Origin: Actinomycetota bacterium
GTDB lineage: Bacteria; Actinomycetota; Thermoleophilia; Solirubrobacterales; 70-9
DNA: 64,000 nt
Direction of reading: 5' to 3'
Assembly (NCBI GenBank): GCA_018268675.1
Contig: JAFDWB010000090.1
Location: forward strand, 1-64,000
Shown: piece after piece, positions 6,510-14,643 of the stretch
Position numbering within the stretch: the first letter of the stretch is position 1
Layout: each line of letters opens with the position of its first letter
Position numbers and translations under genes: made by a program
The notes under the pieces: generated by a model
What the model was told of the DNA's origin: nothing
The model's database searches: none
The model's input: the letters and a program-made list of their open reading frames with translations, nothing else

Positions 6510-7279
6510 CCTTCCTCACCGCCCCGATGGTCATCGACGACCGGCCCGGCGTCCTCGACGGACTCGACCAGCCGGTAGCCGACGCCCCAGCAGTTGGCGA
6601 CGAACCGCTTGTGGACGGGGTCGAGTTTGTTCCGGAGCCGGCTCGCGTGGCTGTCGAGGGTCCGGGTCCGCCCGGCCGGGTACCGGAGGCTCCAGACCGC
6701 CCTCATCAGTTCGTCTTTGGAGAAGACGTGGGTCGGATCGGAGGCGAGGGCGCGGAGGAGCACGAACTCTTTCTTCGCAAGGCGGACCTCCCGGTCGCCG
6801 ACGGTCACCCTGCGACGCGGAGGGTCGACGACCAGCTCGCCGAGCCGGAAGACCGCCTCCTCGCGGCTGTGGCGACGCCGCAGGATCGTCCGGATCCGGG
6901 CGTGCAGCTCCTCCAGGGAGAACGGCTTCGCGAGGTAATCGTCGACGCGGGCCAGGGTCTCGCCGTCCCGCAGGGCCGCGAGGTCCTCGCCGGACGCCTT
7001 CCGGTCGGTGAGAAGGAGGACCGCGCCGACCCTCGGGAAGTCCGGATCGGAGATCCGCCCGAGGACGTCCAGTACCACGCCCTCGGGGAAGGCGAGGTCG
7101 AGAACGAGGATCTCGACCCGGACGTACCGGCAGAGCCGCAGTGCGGCGGACCCGTTGGCCGCGGGGAGGGGGCCGAAGCCCGCGTCGCTGAGGAAGTCGG
7201 CGATCGCTTCGAGGAACGGCTCGTTCGGCGAGCAGACGCAGATCGAGGTGGGCTCCTCCGAGATCCTGTCGAGGCTCAT
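6506..7279 (-). CDS. OmpR/PhoB-family response regulator with a degenerate acidic pocket
   Basis: 257 aa. The receiver-like domain (about 10-130) starts ICVCSPNEPFLEAIADFL, where the usual acidic D-D pair is replaced by S-P-N-E. The phospho-acceptor Asp (LVLDLAFPEG), the Thr (LLLTDRK) and the Lys (DDYLAKPFS) are present. The winged helix (about 150-240) has REVRLAKKEFVLLRALA, TRTLDSHASRLRNKL and wing NCWGVGYRLVE. No histidine kinase is nearby. With an altered Mg-binding pocket it may be phosphorylation-independent. It is second in the ten-gene regulator run, overlapping both neighbours by 4 bp. Confidence 0.85.
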   Translation of the reverse strand: MSLDRISEEPTSICVCSPNEPFLEAIADFLSDAGFGPLPAANGSAALRLCRYVRVEILVLDLAFPEGVVLDVLGRISDPDFPRVGAVLLLTDRKASGEDLAALRDGETLARVDDYLAKPFSLEELHARIRTILRRRHSREEAVFRLGELVVDPPRRRVTVGDREVRLAKKEFVLLRALASDPTHVFSKDELMRAVWSLRYPAGRTRTLDSHASRLRNKLDPVHKRFVANCWGVGYRLVESVEDAGPVVDDHRGGEEG

Positions 7280-8094
7280 CGGGCGCCGCCTCCCTCGCCC
7301 GCGTCGCCGGATCGACCCTCCTCTGGCCTCGGTGGACCCGCGTCCTCGTCCTCGTCCAGCATGTCGTCCTCGGCCGGCACGGCGGCCTCGGGGTCGATCT
7401 CATAGACCCCGGCCCCGGGCACCCACCGCACCCCCTCCGAGAACCGGGCCGGGGACACATCCAGCGCTCCCGCCAGACGCATCGCTTCCTCGAAGCGGAT
7501 TTCCTCCAGGCCGAGTAGGAAGGAGATCAGGAGGACGACGTCGTCGATCTCGCTCCGTTCCGCCAGCTCGCCGATCGACATCCCCCGCTCCCGCAGAAGG
7601 CCGCGGAGCCTCCGCCCCTGGAAGGCGAGCACCTTGCCGTATCCGGCGGGGTCGTCCAGGCCCGGCGATCGTCTCCGGATCCGGGACGCCGCCTCCGCGT
7701 CGCCGCCGAGCCCGCCGATCGCCGCGAGGTAGGCGGACCGCCGGGACGCTTCCAAGGCGTTCGGCCTTCGATGGATCGTGCCCAGGCCTCTTTCGAAGTG
7801 CTCCACCGCCGTCGGGCCCGGGGAGGCCCCGCGGCCCTCGAGCCAGAGGATCGTCGCGCGGATCGTGGCCATCTCCTCCGCCCTCTCCTCGCCGACCCCG
7901 CCGTCCTCCGCCTGCCTGCTCAGGTCATCCAGGTCCTCCCCCAGATCGTCGAGCAACAAGGCCCGCTGGTCGTCGTCGATCCCGGACCTCCCGTCGAGTC
8001 GATCGAGCGCGGCGAGCGCGAGGCGCTCCAGGCGTCGCCGCGCGTAAGTCGAGACTCGCGCACGTCCGCCGCCCCAAGCTCCGTTCGTCGTCAT
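7276..8094 (-). CDS. Long XRE-like HTH protein, first gene of the regulator run
   Basis: 272 aa from MTTNGAWGGGRARVSTY; an in-frame upstream extension to 8253 exists but is Arg/Pro-rich and unlikely. The N-terminal helices LERLALAALDRLDGRSGID and AEEMATIRATILWLEGRG match the second copy (VLDWLRGGG). The HTH is RLRGLLRERGMSIGELAER, EIDDVVLLISFLLGLEE, AMRLAGALDVSPARFSEG. It then carries the signature GVRWVPGAGVYEID, shared with the small XRE proteins, and an acidic tail. As the promoter-proximal gene it may control the run. There is 230 bp of non-coding DNA between it and tRNA-fMet. Confidence 0.68.
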   Translation of the reverse strand: MTTNGAWGGGRARVSTYARRRLERLALAALDRLDGRSGIDDDQRALLLDDLGEDLDDLSRQAEDGGVGEERAEEMATIRATILWLEGRGASPGPTAVEHFERGLGTIHRRPNALEASRRSAYLAAIGGLGGDAEAASRIRRRSPGLDDPAGYGKVLAFQGRRLRGLLRERGMSIGELAERSEIDDVVLLISFLLGLEEIRFEEAMRLAGALDVSPARFSEGVRWVPGAGVYEIDPEAAVPAEDDMLDEDEDAGPPRPEEGRSGDAGEGGGAR

Positions 8095-8232
8095 CTTCCG
8101 TCCGCTTCCTTTCTGCCGGCGGACGGCTGGGGTGGTGGCTTCTCCCCGATCGAGACCGCCCGCCGGCACCGCGAACGTGCAGGGCAGGAGGGCCCATCTC
8201 AAGGCCCGGGAGGGAAGTTCCCCGACCCGTTC

Positions 8233-8253
8233 GTGCCCCACACCGTGCCCCAC
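8233..8253. repeat. Two tandem copies of GTGCCCCAC
   Basis: GTGCCCCAC occurs at 8233-8241 and 8245-8253, in a 12-bp period, between the regulator run and the tRNA-fMet terminator. Short direct repeats of this kind are expected near recombinase-bound attachment sites; that reading here is an inference from the tRNA context. The rest of 8095-8290 shows no gene. Confidence 0.35.
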
Positions 8254-8290
8254 GGGTGATTTTGCAGCCCTTTGTCTGCACCCAGAAAAC

Positions 8291-8318
8291 GACGAAAACC
8301 CCGCTTTTGCGGGGCTTT
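8291..8318 (-). terminator. Rho-independent terminator of tRNA-fMet
   Basis: On the reverse strand GCCCCGC-AAAA-GCGGGG is followed by TTTT. The 6-bp all-GC stem lies directly behind the tRNA 3' end, so it ends the tRNA transcript before the island genes. Confidence 0.8.
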
Positions 8319-8325
8319 CGTGAAA

Positions 8326-8399
<74 letters not shown>

Positions 8400-8497
8400 G
8401 CGGTCACTGGATTTTAGCAACGCGGCGTTGAAAATCGGGGCCGGGGTGGGGTCGGGATGGAGGAGAGGTGGTGGGGCGGAGGAAATAGGGTGCGCGG

Positions 8498-9424
8498 ATG
8501 GCGCAGCGGGTGGAGCGGGTCGGGGTGGTCGACATCGGGTCGAACTCGACCCGGTTGTTGGTCGCGGAGGTCGAAGGGGGGCGGGTGCGGCCGGTGGAGC
8601 GGCGGAGCACGGTGACGCGATTGGGGCGGGGCGTGGATCTGAGCGGGCAACTGGCGGCGGAGGCGGTGGAGGCGGCATGTGGGGCGGTCGGTCCATATGT
8701 GGCGATGTTGGGGGAGCTGGGCGTCGAGCGGGTCGATGCGATCGCGACCAGCGCGGTGCGGGACGCGGCGAACGGGGGCGCCTTCGTGGCCGAGCTGCGG
8801 GAGAGATTTGCGCTTTCGGCGCGGGTGCTGGACGGCGAGGAAGAGGCGCGGCTCACTTACCTGGGGGCGACGTCGGAGCATTCGCCGACGGTGCCGACGC
8901 TGGTGGTCGACATCGGTGGCGGCTCGACCGAGCTGATCGTCGGCGAGGGCCGAGAGATCGAGTGGCACGTCTCGCTGCAGGCGGGGGTGGTGCGGCACAC
9001 CGAGCGCCATCTGCTCCACGACCCCCCCACCCCGATGGAGCTGGACGAGCTGGCCGCGGACCTGCAGGGGATGATCGAGGCCGCCACAGCGGCGGCGCCG
9101 AGGGCCGAGGCGGGGATCGCGGTGGCGGGGACGCCGACCTCGCTGGCGGCGATCGAGCTGGAGCTCGAGCCATACGACCCCCTGCGGGTCCACGGGCACG
9201 TGCTCGAGCTGCCCTCGATCCAGCGGATGCTCTCGCGGCTGGCCGCCGCACCGCTCGCCCGGCGGACCGAGATCACCGGGCTGCATGCCGACCGGGCACC
9301 GACGATCGTCGCCGGGGTGGTGACCCTGGTGGAGGCGATGCGGGCGTTCGGCCTCGACCGGATCACCGTCTCCGAGCACGACATCTTGTACGGAGCGGCG
9401 ATTGCGTTATCGGAATCGACTTAA
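8498..9424 (+). CDS. ppx: Exopolyphosphatase / guanosine pentaphosphatase family (Ppx/GppA)
   Basis: 308 aa, the short single-domain form typical of actinobacteria. ASKHA-fold signatures are in order: VVDIGSNSTRLLVAEV (phosphate loop 1), ATSAVRDAANG, LDGEEEARLTYLGA, VVDIGGGSTELIVGE (phosphate loop 2) and VAGTPTSLAAIELEL. The enzyme removes terminal phosphate from polyphosphate or pppGpp in the cytoplasm. There is no C-terminal HD domain. GGAGGAA lies about 15 bp upstream of the ATG. It is monocistronic and divergent from tRNA-fMet; its N-terminus was chosen from the conserved VDIGSNS motif. Confidence 0.9.
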   Translation: MAQRVERVGVVDIGSNSTRLLVAEVEGGRVRPVERRSTVTRLGRGVDLSGQLAAEAVEAACGAVGPYVAMLGELGVERVDAIATSAVRDAANGGAFVAELRERFALSARVLDGEEEARLTYLGATSEHSPTVPTLVVDIGGGSTELIVGEGREIEWHVSLQAGVVRHTERHLLHDPPTPMELDELAADLQGMIEAATAAAPRAEAGIAVAGTPTSLAAIELELEPYDPLRVHGHVLELPSIQRMLSRLAAAPLARRTEITGLHADRAPTIVAGVVTLVEAMRAFGLDRITVSEHDILYGAAIALSEST

Positions 9425-9821
9425 GTAGACTGTCACCGCGTTCGAGATCAATCGACGTACCGGTTGGACACTGGCTGACCGGCCAACAGGACAAACGGGT
9501 GGTCGCGTGGGAACGACCCCCACAAATGGGCTACTCCGCGGCTCGAAAATGGGTAATCCACGCACGAAAGAGTGGACAAATGCCCCCTGCCTTGGCAATA
9601 CTCACGAGCACCGGGGACGAGGAGGGGTAAGTCTCTCCTTGCCCTTGGCATAGGGCTTAGGCGATTGCCGCATCATGGCGCCTCCCGCCGTCTGAGCCCA
9701 TCAATCAAGGGTCCCTGAAGACGTACCCCTGCCCGTCCTGAGGGGCCCGCGCGGATCGCCCGTCAGAGATGACGGGCGATTCTCGTTTCGGGAGACCGCC
9801 TGCGGCGGCGCCCGCCACCGC
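9425..9821. other. 400-bp gap ending in a strong terminator; possible small RNA
   Basis: No convincing protein frame on either strand. GC content is lower than in the flanks in places (for example ACGGGTGGTCGCG then CCCACAAATGGGC). The gap ends in a perfect 11-bp hairpin followed by a T-rich run. Since ppx ends 330 bp earlier, either it has an unusually long 3' UTR or a separate RNA is made here. I could not match it to 6S, SRP, RNase P or tmRNA by eye. Confidence 0.4.
9755..9788 (+). terminator. Rho-independent terminator
   Basis: ATCGCCCGTCA-GAGA-TGACGGGCGAT followed by TCTCGTTTC: an 11-bp perfect stem with a tetraloop and a T-rich tail on the forward strand, facing the convergent ThDP-enzyme gene. 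Confidence 0.75.
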
Positions 9822-11432
9822 TCACGCCAGGTTCGATTTGCGCGGGTAGGCGATCTCGGGGTCGGTGATGACGTTGACCAGGGTCGGAGCACCGGAGGAG
9901 AAGGCCCGCTCCAGCGCCGGGCGCAGCTCGCCCGGCTCGCGCACGACCACTCCGTCGCAGCCGAGCGCCTCGACCAGCTCGTCGTAGCGCGTTTCCGGCC
10001 GCAGCTCCGCCGCCACCGAGTAGCCGTAGAGGAACTTCATCGGGTGGTGCTCGAGACCCCAGATCCCGTTGTTGCCCATCACCCCGACCACGCCGAGGCC
10101 GTGGCGCGCCATCGTGTCGAACTCCATCCCGGCGAAGCCGAACGCCCCGTCGCCGAGCAGCAGGCAGACCTGGCGGTCGGGGTTGGCCACCTTCGCGCCG
10201 ATCGCCTGGCCCGGCCCGGCGCCGAGGCAGCCGAACGGCCCGGGGTCCATCCAGCACCCCGGCTCGTAGGTGTTGATGTAGCGGCCCGCGTAGGAGACGA
10301 AGTCGCCGCCGTCGCCGATCACGATCGCGTCACGGTCGAGCACCTTGTCGAGCTCCCCGTACACGCGCACCGGGTGCAGTGGCGAGCGCGGGTCCTCGAG
10401 CTGCTCACGCTCCGCCGCGCGCGCCTCGGCCTCGACGTTGCCGAGCTGCTCCAGCCACGGTTTCGTCCGCATCCCCTCCTCGGCCGCCGCGGCGAGCGCG
10501 GCGAGCCCGGCGGCGACGTCGCCGACCAGGTCGAGATCCGGCAGGCGGTTGGCGGTGAGCACATTCGGCGCGACATCGAGGCGGATCAGCTTCGTCTCCT
10601 CGCCGAAACTCCCACCGAAGCCGAGCCGGAAGTCGAGCGGCACACCGATCACGAGCGCCACGTCGGCCCCCTGCAACGCGGTCGAGCGGGCGCGGCTGAA
10701 GGCGAGGTCGTGGTCGGCCGGCAGGCAGCCGCGGCCGAGGCCGTTGAGGAAGACCGGGATGCCGAGCGCCTCGGCGAGCGCCCGCATCTCCCCCTCCCCG
10801 CGCGCCCAGTAGAGCCCGGTGCCGGCCATGATCACCGGCCGCTCGGCGGCGGCGAGAAGTGCCGCGGCCTCCTCGACCCCCGCGGGTGCCGCCGCGTCGC
10901 GCGCGGCGGGGGGCGACACCTCGAACTCCGCCTCGGAGAAGACGACGTCCATCGGGTAGTCGACGAAGGTCGGGCCGCTCGGCGCGGCGGCGGCGGTATC
11001 GAGCGCGGCGGCCGTCAGCGCGGCGATCGCGTCGGTGGTCTTCGCCGTCGCCGCCGACTTGACCAGCGGCGCGACGAACGGCACGTGGTCGATCTCCTGC
11101 AGCGAGCCCGAGCCCCAGCGCATCTCGGGCGCCCGCCCGCCGAGGACGACGACCGGAGAGTTGTTCGACTGCGCGCTCGCGATCGCGCTCATCCCGTTGG
11201 TGACGCCGGGCCCGGCGGTCAGCGCCGCGACCCCCACCCCCCGGGTCGCCTTGGCGATCCCCTCGGCGGCGAACGCCGCAGTCTGCTCGTGGCGGACGTC
11301 GAGGATCCGTATCCCCTCCTCCCGACAGCCGTCATAGATGGAGAACAGGTGCCCCCCGGACAGCGTGAACAGAGTCTCCACCCCGCGGGACTTCAGGACT
11401 TTCGCGACGATCCGCCCCCCGTGCTCGGCCAT
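9822..11432 (-). CDS. Thiamine-diphosphate enzyme of the acetolactate synthase / 2-hydroxyacyl-CoA lyase family
   Basis: 536 aa, the full length of the family. The N-terminal PYR domain holds the catalytic Glu in [15 protein letters not shown] and the [12 protein letters not shown] loop. The middle domain begins [13 protein letters not shown]. The C-terminal PP domain has the ThDP motif [12 protein letters not shown] followed by NNGIWG. Family members condense or cleave 2-keto or 2-hydroxyacyl substrates; the exact substrate cannot be read here. No small regulatory subunit gene or ilvC/ilvD genes are adjacent, which argues against biosynthetic IlvB. It lies 32 bp downstream of tRNA-Leu in the same direction. 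Confidence 0.85.
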   Translation of the reverse strand: MAEHGGRIVAKVLKSRGVETLFTLSGGHLFSIYDGCREEGIRILDVRHEQTAAFAAEGIAKATRGVGVAALTAGPGVTNGMSAIASAQSNNSPVVVLGGRAPEMRWGSGSLQEIDHVPFVAPLVKSAATAKTTDAIAALTAAALDTAAAAPSGPTFVDYPMDVVFSEAEFEVSPPAARDAAAPAGVEEAAALLAAAERPVIMAGTGLYWARGEGEMRALAEALGIPVFLNGLGRGCLPADHDLAFSRARSTALQGADVALVIGVPLDFRLGFGGSFGEETKLIRLDVAPNVLTANRLPDLDLVGDVAAGLAALAAAAEEGMRTKPWLEQLGNVEAEARAAEREQLEDPRSPLHPVRVYGELDKVLDRDAIVIGDGGDFVSYAGRYINTYEPGCWMDPGPFGCLGAGPGQAIGAKVANPDRQVCLLLGDGAFGFAGMEFDTMARHGLGVVGVMGNNGIWGLEHHPMKFLYGYSVAAELRPETRYDELVEALGCDGVVVREPGELRPALERAFSSGAPTLVNVITDPEIAYPRKSNLA

Positions 11433-11464
11433 TCGCGAAGCCTATATGCCACGAAGTCATGTAG

Positions 11465-11549
11465 TGCCCGGGGCGGGACTCGAACCCGCGCATCCCTGAG
11501 GGATAGCGCCTTTTAAGGGCGCCGCGTCTGCCAGTTTCGCCACCCGGGC
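11465..11549 (-). tRNA. tRNA-Leu (TAA)
   Basis: 85-nt class II tRNA with an 8-residue-plus variable stem. Acceptor GCCCGGG/CCCGGGC, anticodon loop CTTAAAA giving UAA, T-arm GCGGG-TTCGAGT-CCCGC. CCA is not encoded. Confidence 0.96.
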
Positions 11550-11724
11550 CAGCCGATGGTAACCAGCCGGAGGCGCGCCGGAAGGAGGGCAAAAGGTCGC
11601 TAGGAGCGTGGGAAAAGTCCTGCGACCGCGCAATAAAAGGGCAGTAAAAGTTCGCGGGCCGCAACTCGACCGTTGTTACGGTGTCTGGACAGTCACCGGA
11701 CCAACGCCTTCCCTGGAGGGGAGC

Positions 11725-13386
11725 TTGGAGGCATCAGCACTAACCCACGCCAGTCGCCGCGGGCTCCTCGCCCGCAAGTCGCCGCTGCTCAAGCTGCAGG
11801 GTGACGAGAAGCTGATCGCGATGGCGCGGGGCGGCAATCCGGGGGCCTTCGAGACGATCGTCGACCGCTACCAGGGCCGGCTGCTCGGCTTCTGCCGGCA
11901 GATGCTCGGCTCGACCGAGGACGCCGAAGACGTGCTGCAGGAGGTCTTCGTCAACGCCTACCGGGCGATGCTCGCCGACGAGCGCGAGATCAACCTGCGC
12001 CCCTGGCTCTACCGGATCGCCCGCAACCGCTGCCTCAACCACCTGCGCAAACCGAGCGCCGACGCGCAGGAATCGATGGACATGGTGCCCGAAGTGGAGG
12101 CGGCATCGACCGCGGAGAAGGTCCACAACCGGGAGGAGTTCCGGCAGATCCTCTCCGACGTGAACAAGCTTCCCGAGACGCAGCGCTCGGCGCTTCTGCT
12201 GCGCGAGATGGACGCGCTCTCCTACGAGGAGATCGCCGACGCGATGGAGACGACCGTGCCGTCGGTTAAGTCGCTGCTGGTGCGGGCGCGGATCTCGCTC
12301 GCCGAGGCGAGCCAGGCGCGCCTGCTGACCTGCGGCGAGGTTCGGGTCGAGCTCTCCGAAGCGGCCGAGGGGCTGCGCAAGGCCTCGGCGCCGGTCCGCC
12401 GCCACGTGCGCGAGTGCGACGACTGCGCCGACTTCCGCTCGCAGGTCCGGTCGAACGAGAAGCTGCTGGCGGCGCTCTTCCCGGTCCCGGCACTGCTCGC
12501 CTTCAAGGCTTTCATCGCCTCCAAGCTCGGCCTCGGCGGCGGCTCGGCGGCGAGCGGTGCGGCGGGCAGCGCGGCGGCCGGAGGGGCCGCGGCGGGCGGC
12601 GGCGCGGCTGCCGCGGGCGGGGCGGCGAGCGGCATCGGCGCGGCGCTCGGCGGCTCGGGGGCGGCGAGCGGCCTCGGTGGCCTGGGCGGCGCGATCGGTG
12701 GCGCGATCGGCACCAAGGCGGTGGCCGGCGTCGTCACCGCGGCGGTGATCACCGCGGGGGCCGCGGTCGAGCTGCCGAAGGAACACCACTCGACGCCGAT
12801 CGTCCCGGCCGCGAAGGAAGCACCCGCGCCGGTGCCGGTCGTCTCGGCCCCGGAGACCGGCGGCGTCGAAGCCAACATCGCGACGACCTCGGCTCCCGAA
12901 AGCGGCAAGCCCGCGATCGCGAGCAACGCCGTCGCGGTCGCCCCGACCAAGGCCGAAGAAGCCGAAGAAGCGCAGTTCGCCCTGGCGGCCCCCGAAGAAG
13001 TCCCGGCCGCTCCGGTCGAAACGGAAGCCGCCCCGCCCGGTGAAGCCACCCCGGTCGCGAATCCTCAGGCGGGCGCCTCCGACACCGAAACCTCGGCCGT
13101 GACCGGCGGGATCGAGGTCGAATCCGCCACCCCCGCCAGCCCGACCACGACCGCGGGCGCCCACGGCGGCAAATCGACGGTGACCGTGACCGTGGCGCCC
13201 GAAGCGCCGCCCGCCAAGACCCCGCCGGCCACCACACCGCCGCCCGCGCCCACCGGGCCGGTCGCGTCGAGCCCGCCGTCGAGCCCGGCGCCCGCGTCGA
13301 CGCCGACGAGCATCGAACCGGAAGCGCCGGCCGCCTCGGTCGCATCGCCGGTGGAAGCGCCGGCGGGCGCCGAAGAAGCGCCGTAG
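11725..13386 (+). CDS. ECF sigma factor fused to a zinc-finger, one membrane pass and a long surface tail
   Basis: 553 aa from TTG, chosen because GGAGGGG lies just upstream; a forward extension to 11608 is possible. Residues about 25-185 are an ECF sigma factor: region 2 (FETIVDRYQGRLLGFCRQM, DAEDVLQEVFVNAYRA, NLRPWLYRIARNR) and region 4 (LLLREMDALSYEEIADAM, SVKSLLVRARISLAE). A HVRECDDC anti-sigma-like Cys/His motif follows, then a Gly/Ala-rich spacer, one hydrophobic helix (KAVAGVVTAAVITAG) and about 200 residues of Pro/Ala/Glu/Thr tail. Sigma factor and membrane anchor are thus one polypeptide, so release by proteolysis or signalling through the tail is likely. Glu codons change from GAG to GAA in the tail. 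Confidence 0.85.
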   Translation: MEASALTHASRRGLLARKSPLLKLQGDEKLIAMARGGNPGAFETIVDRYQGRLLGFCRQMLGSTEDAEDVLQEVFVNAYRAMLADEREINLRPWLYRIARNRCLNHLRKPSADAQESMDMVPEVEAASTAEKVHNREEFRQILSDVNKLPETQRSALLLREMDALSYEEIADAMETTVPSVKSLLVRARISLAEASQARLLTCGEVRVELSEAAEGLRKASAPVRRHVRECDDCADFRSQVRSNEKLLAALFPVPALLAFKAFIASKLGLGGGSAASGAAGSAAAGGAAAGGGAAAAGGAASGIGAALGGSGAASGLGGLGGAIGGAIGTKAVAGVVTAAVITAGAAVELPKEHHSTPIVPAAKEAPAPVPVVSAPETGGVEANIATTSAPESGKPAIASNAVAVAPTKAEEAEEAQFALAAPEEVPAAPVETEAAPPGEATPVANPQAGASDTETSAVTGGIEVESATPASPTTTAGAHGGKSTVTVTVAPEAPPAKTPPATTPPPAPTGPVASSPPSSPAPASTPTSIEPEAPAASVASPVEAPAGAEEAP

Positions 13387-13412
13387 GGTCGGGCGCTCCC
13401 CCGGCGGGCGGC

Positions 13413-14339
13413 TCAGCCCAGCCCGATCACTTTGAGCCGCCGCATCAGGCAGGTGGCGGCGAACTGGCGCGTTTCGGCCAGCGAGTAGCCGAAGAGCTCG
13501 AAATCGTCGCCGCCCTCCGCCCAGGGCGGCGAGAAGACGCCGTCGGCGATCGGGAGCGACTGCTCGAGCGTGCGCTGGATCGCCGCCTTGTAGCGGTCGT
13601 CCTCGTGCGCCTTCTCGCGCAGGAAGACCGAGCCGAAGGCGACGTGGCGATGCTCGTCGCGGGCGACGTTGCCGAAACCCTCGACGAAGGCCGGCAGCGT
13701 GCCTTCGCGTTCGTTGAACTCCATGATGAAGTGCTGGCCGGTGAGGGCGAGCATCCCCTCGATCACCATGTGATAGAGCGTCACCGCCTCGACCAGAGCC
13801 TCGGTGTCGCCGGGCTCCTGAGAGAGCCGTTCGGTCCGCGCCCCGAGCATCCCATCGAACAGTTCGCCGAAGTTGTCGTTCAGGTGCGCGGAGGTCTCGG
13901 CCAGCATCTCGCCGAGCCCGTCGGACTCGAGCACGCCGACCTCGCGGTAGAAGCGCTCGAAGAAGCGGACATGCCTGGCCTCGTCGGCGATCTGCGTGCA
14001 GAGGAACACCTTCTGCTCCTCGGTCGGCGCCGCCCGCATGATCGGCCCCAGCTCCTCCGCCACCTTCTGCTCGCCGATGAAGAACGACGACAGCCCGTAC
14101 ATCCGCTGAAAGCGCTCTTCGGGAGAGATCCGCTCGTGCCAGTCCTCCCGGTCGCGGCCGAAATCGAGCTCCTGGGTCTGCCACTGCTGCCGCTCCCAAA
14201 GGTCATAGAGCTCGCCGTACCCGAGCAGCTTGACATCCGCGGTCCGGTCCGCCGCCTCGTTCAGCGCCGGGTCAGCGGTCGCCTGATAGTCCGCCCGCTG
14301 CGTCCGCGACCGGATCCCGGTCGCCTCTCTCGCCTCCAT
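13413..14339 (-). CDS. R2-like (ferritin-fold) di-metal oxidase
   Basis: 308 aa; the ATG (MEAREATGIRSRT) is preceded by GGAGG at 7 bp. It is a ribonucleotide-reductase-R2-like helical bundle with all metal ligands: Glu in FIGEQKVAEEL, E-x-x-H in IADEARHVRFFERF, Glu in YHMVIEGMLALTGQHF and E-x-x-H in VARDEHRHVAFG. The family includes R2-like ligand-binding oxidases, which bind a fatty acid at a Mn/Fe centre; no R1 subunit gene is nearby, so nucleotide reduction is unlikely. It is homologous to the first half of the 428-aa protein at 56091. A CTGGCC-N4-GGCCAG palindrome 46 bp before the ATG is shared with that gene. Confidence 0.85.
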   Translation of the reverse strand: MEAREATGIRSRTQRADYQATADPALNEAADRTADVKLLGYGELYDLWERQQWQTQELDFGRDREDWHERISPEERFQRMYGLSSFFIGEQKVAEELGPIMRAAPTEEQKVFLCTQIADEARHVRFFERFYREVGVLESDGLGEMLAETSAHLNDNFGELFDGMLGARTERLSQEPGDTEALVEAVTLYHMVIEGMLALTGQHFIMEFNEREGTLPAFVEGFGNVARDEHRHVAFGSVFLREKAHEDDRYKAAIQRTLEQSLPIADGVFSPPWAEGGDDFELFGYSLAETRQFAATCLMRRLKVIGLG

Positions 14340-14385
14340 CCCGATCCTCCCTCGCTCGTGGGTCCGAGGCGAGGCTAACACCCGA

Positions 14386-14401
14386 CTGGCCGGCCGGCCA
14401 G
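14386..14401. promoter_or_regulatory. Palindromic operator CTGGCC-N4-GGCCAG
   Basis: CTGGCC-GGCC-GGCCAG, a 16-bp perfect dyad 46 bp upstream of the R2-like oxidase ATG. The same half-sites and spacing occur before the second R2-like oxidase (56023-56038). The size and symmetry suit a TetR-family repressor. Confidence 0.6.
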
Positions 14402-14479
14402 GTGAGATCGGGAGGAAGCCGGCGCCCGAGGGACAAGGGACGGCCCGTGTGTGCGGGGAGAGGCGAAGGGTCGCGGGCC

Positions 14480-14606
14480 TCGTCGGAGGGACGCCGTCCC
14501 TCCAGCTGTTCCTTATGCCGGTATATCGACCATAAGGAACAGCTGGACGGGGCCAGGTTCGGGAAAGGGAGGTCCGTCACGGTTCCTCCCGTCTTCCTCA
14601 GGCGCT
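14480..14606. repeat. About 127-bp dispersed intergenic repeat, copy 1, with a central hairpin
   Basis: Closely resembles 33654-33781: shared CAGCTGTTCCTTATG...CATAAGGAACAGCTG core, then GACGGGG, GGAGGTCCGTCAC and TTCCTCCCGTCTTC in the same order. The inner inverted repeat is 14501-14517 / 14531-14547 (17-bp perfect arms, 13-nt loop). It lies between the R2-like oxidase promoter and the convergent-side hydrolase gene. It is not an IS: no transposase frame. Confidence 0.75.
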
Positions 14607-14643
14607 CGGGACCACCTCGGACAGCCGCCCGCGGCCCCGAGGT

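Noticed and set aside
9471-9486. CTGGCT-GACC-GGCCAA as a third copy of the shared operator
   Set aside because: Two mismatches in the half-sites and no gene start nearby; kept only as a remark.
9448-9651. Short reverse frame in the gap after ppx
   Set aside because: No ribosome site, no protein-like helices and no coupling to neighbours; a non-coding RNA explains the terminator better.
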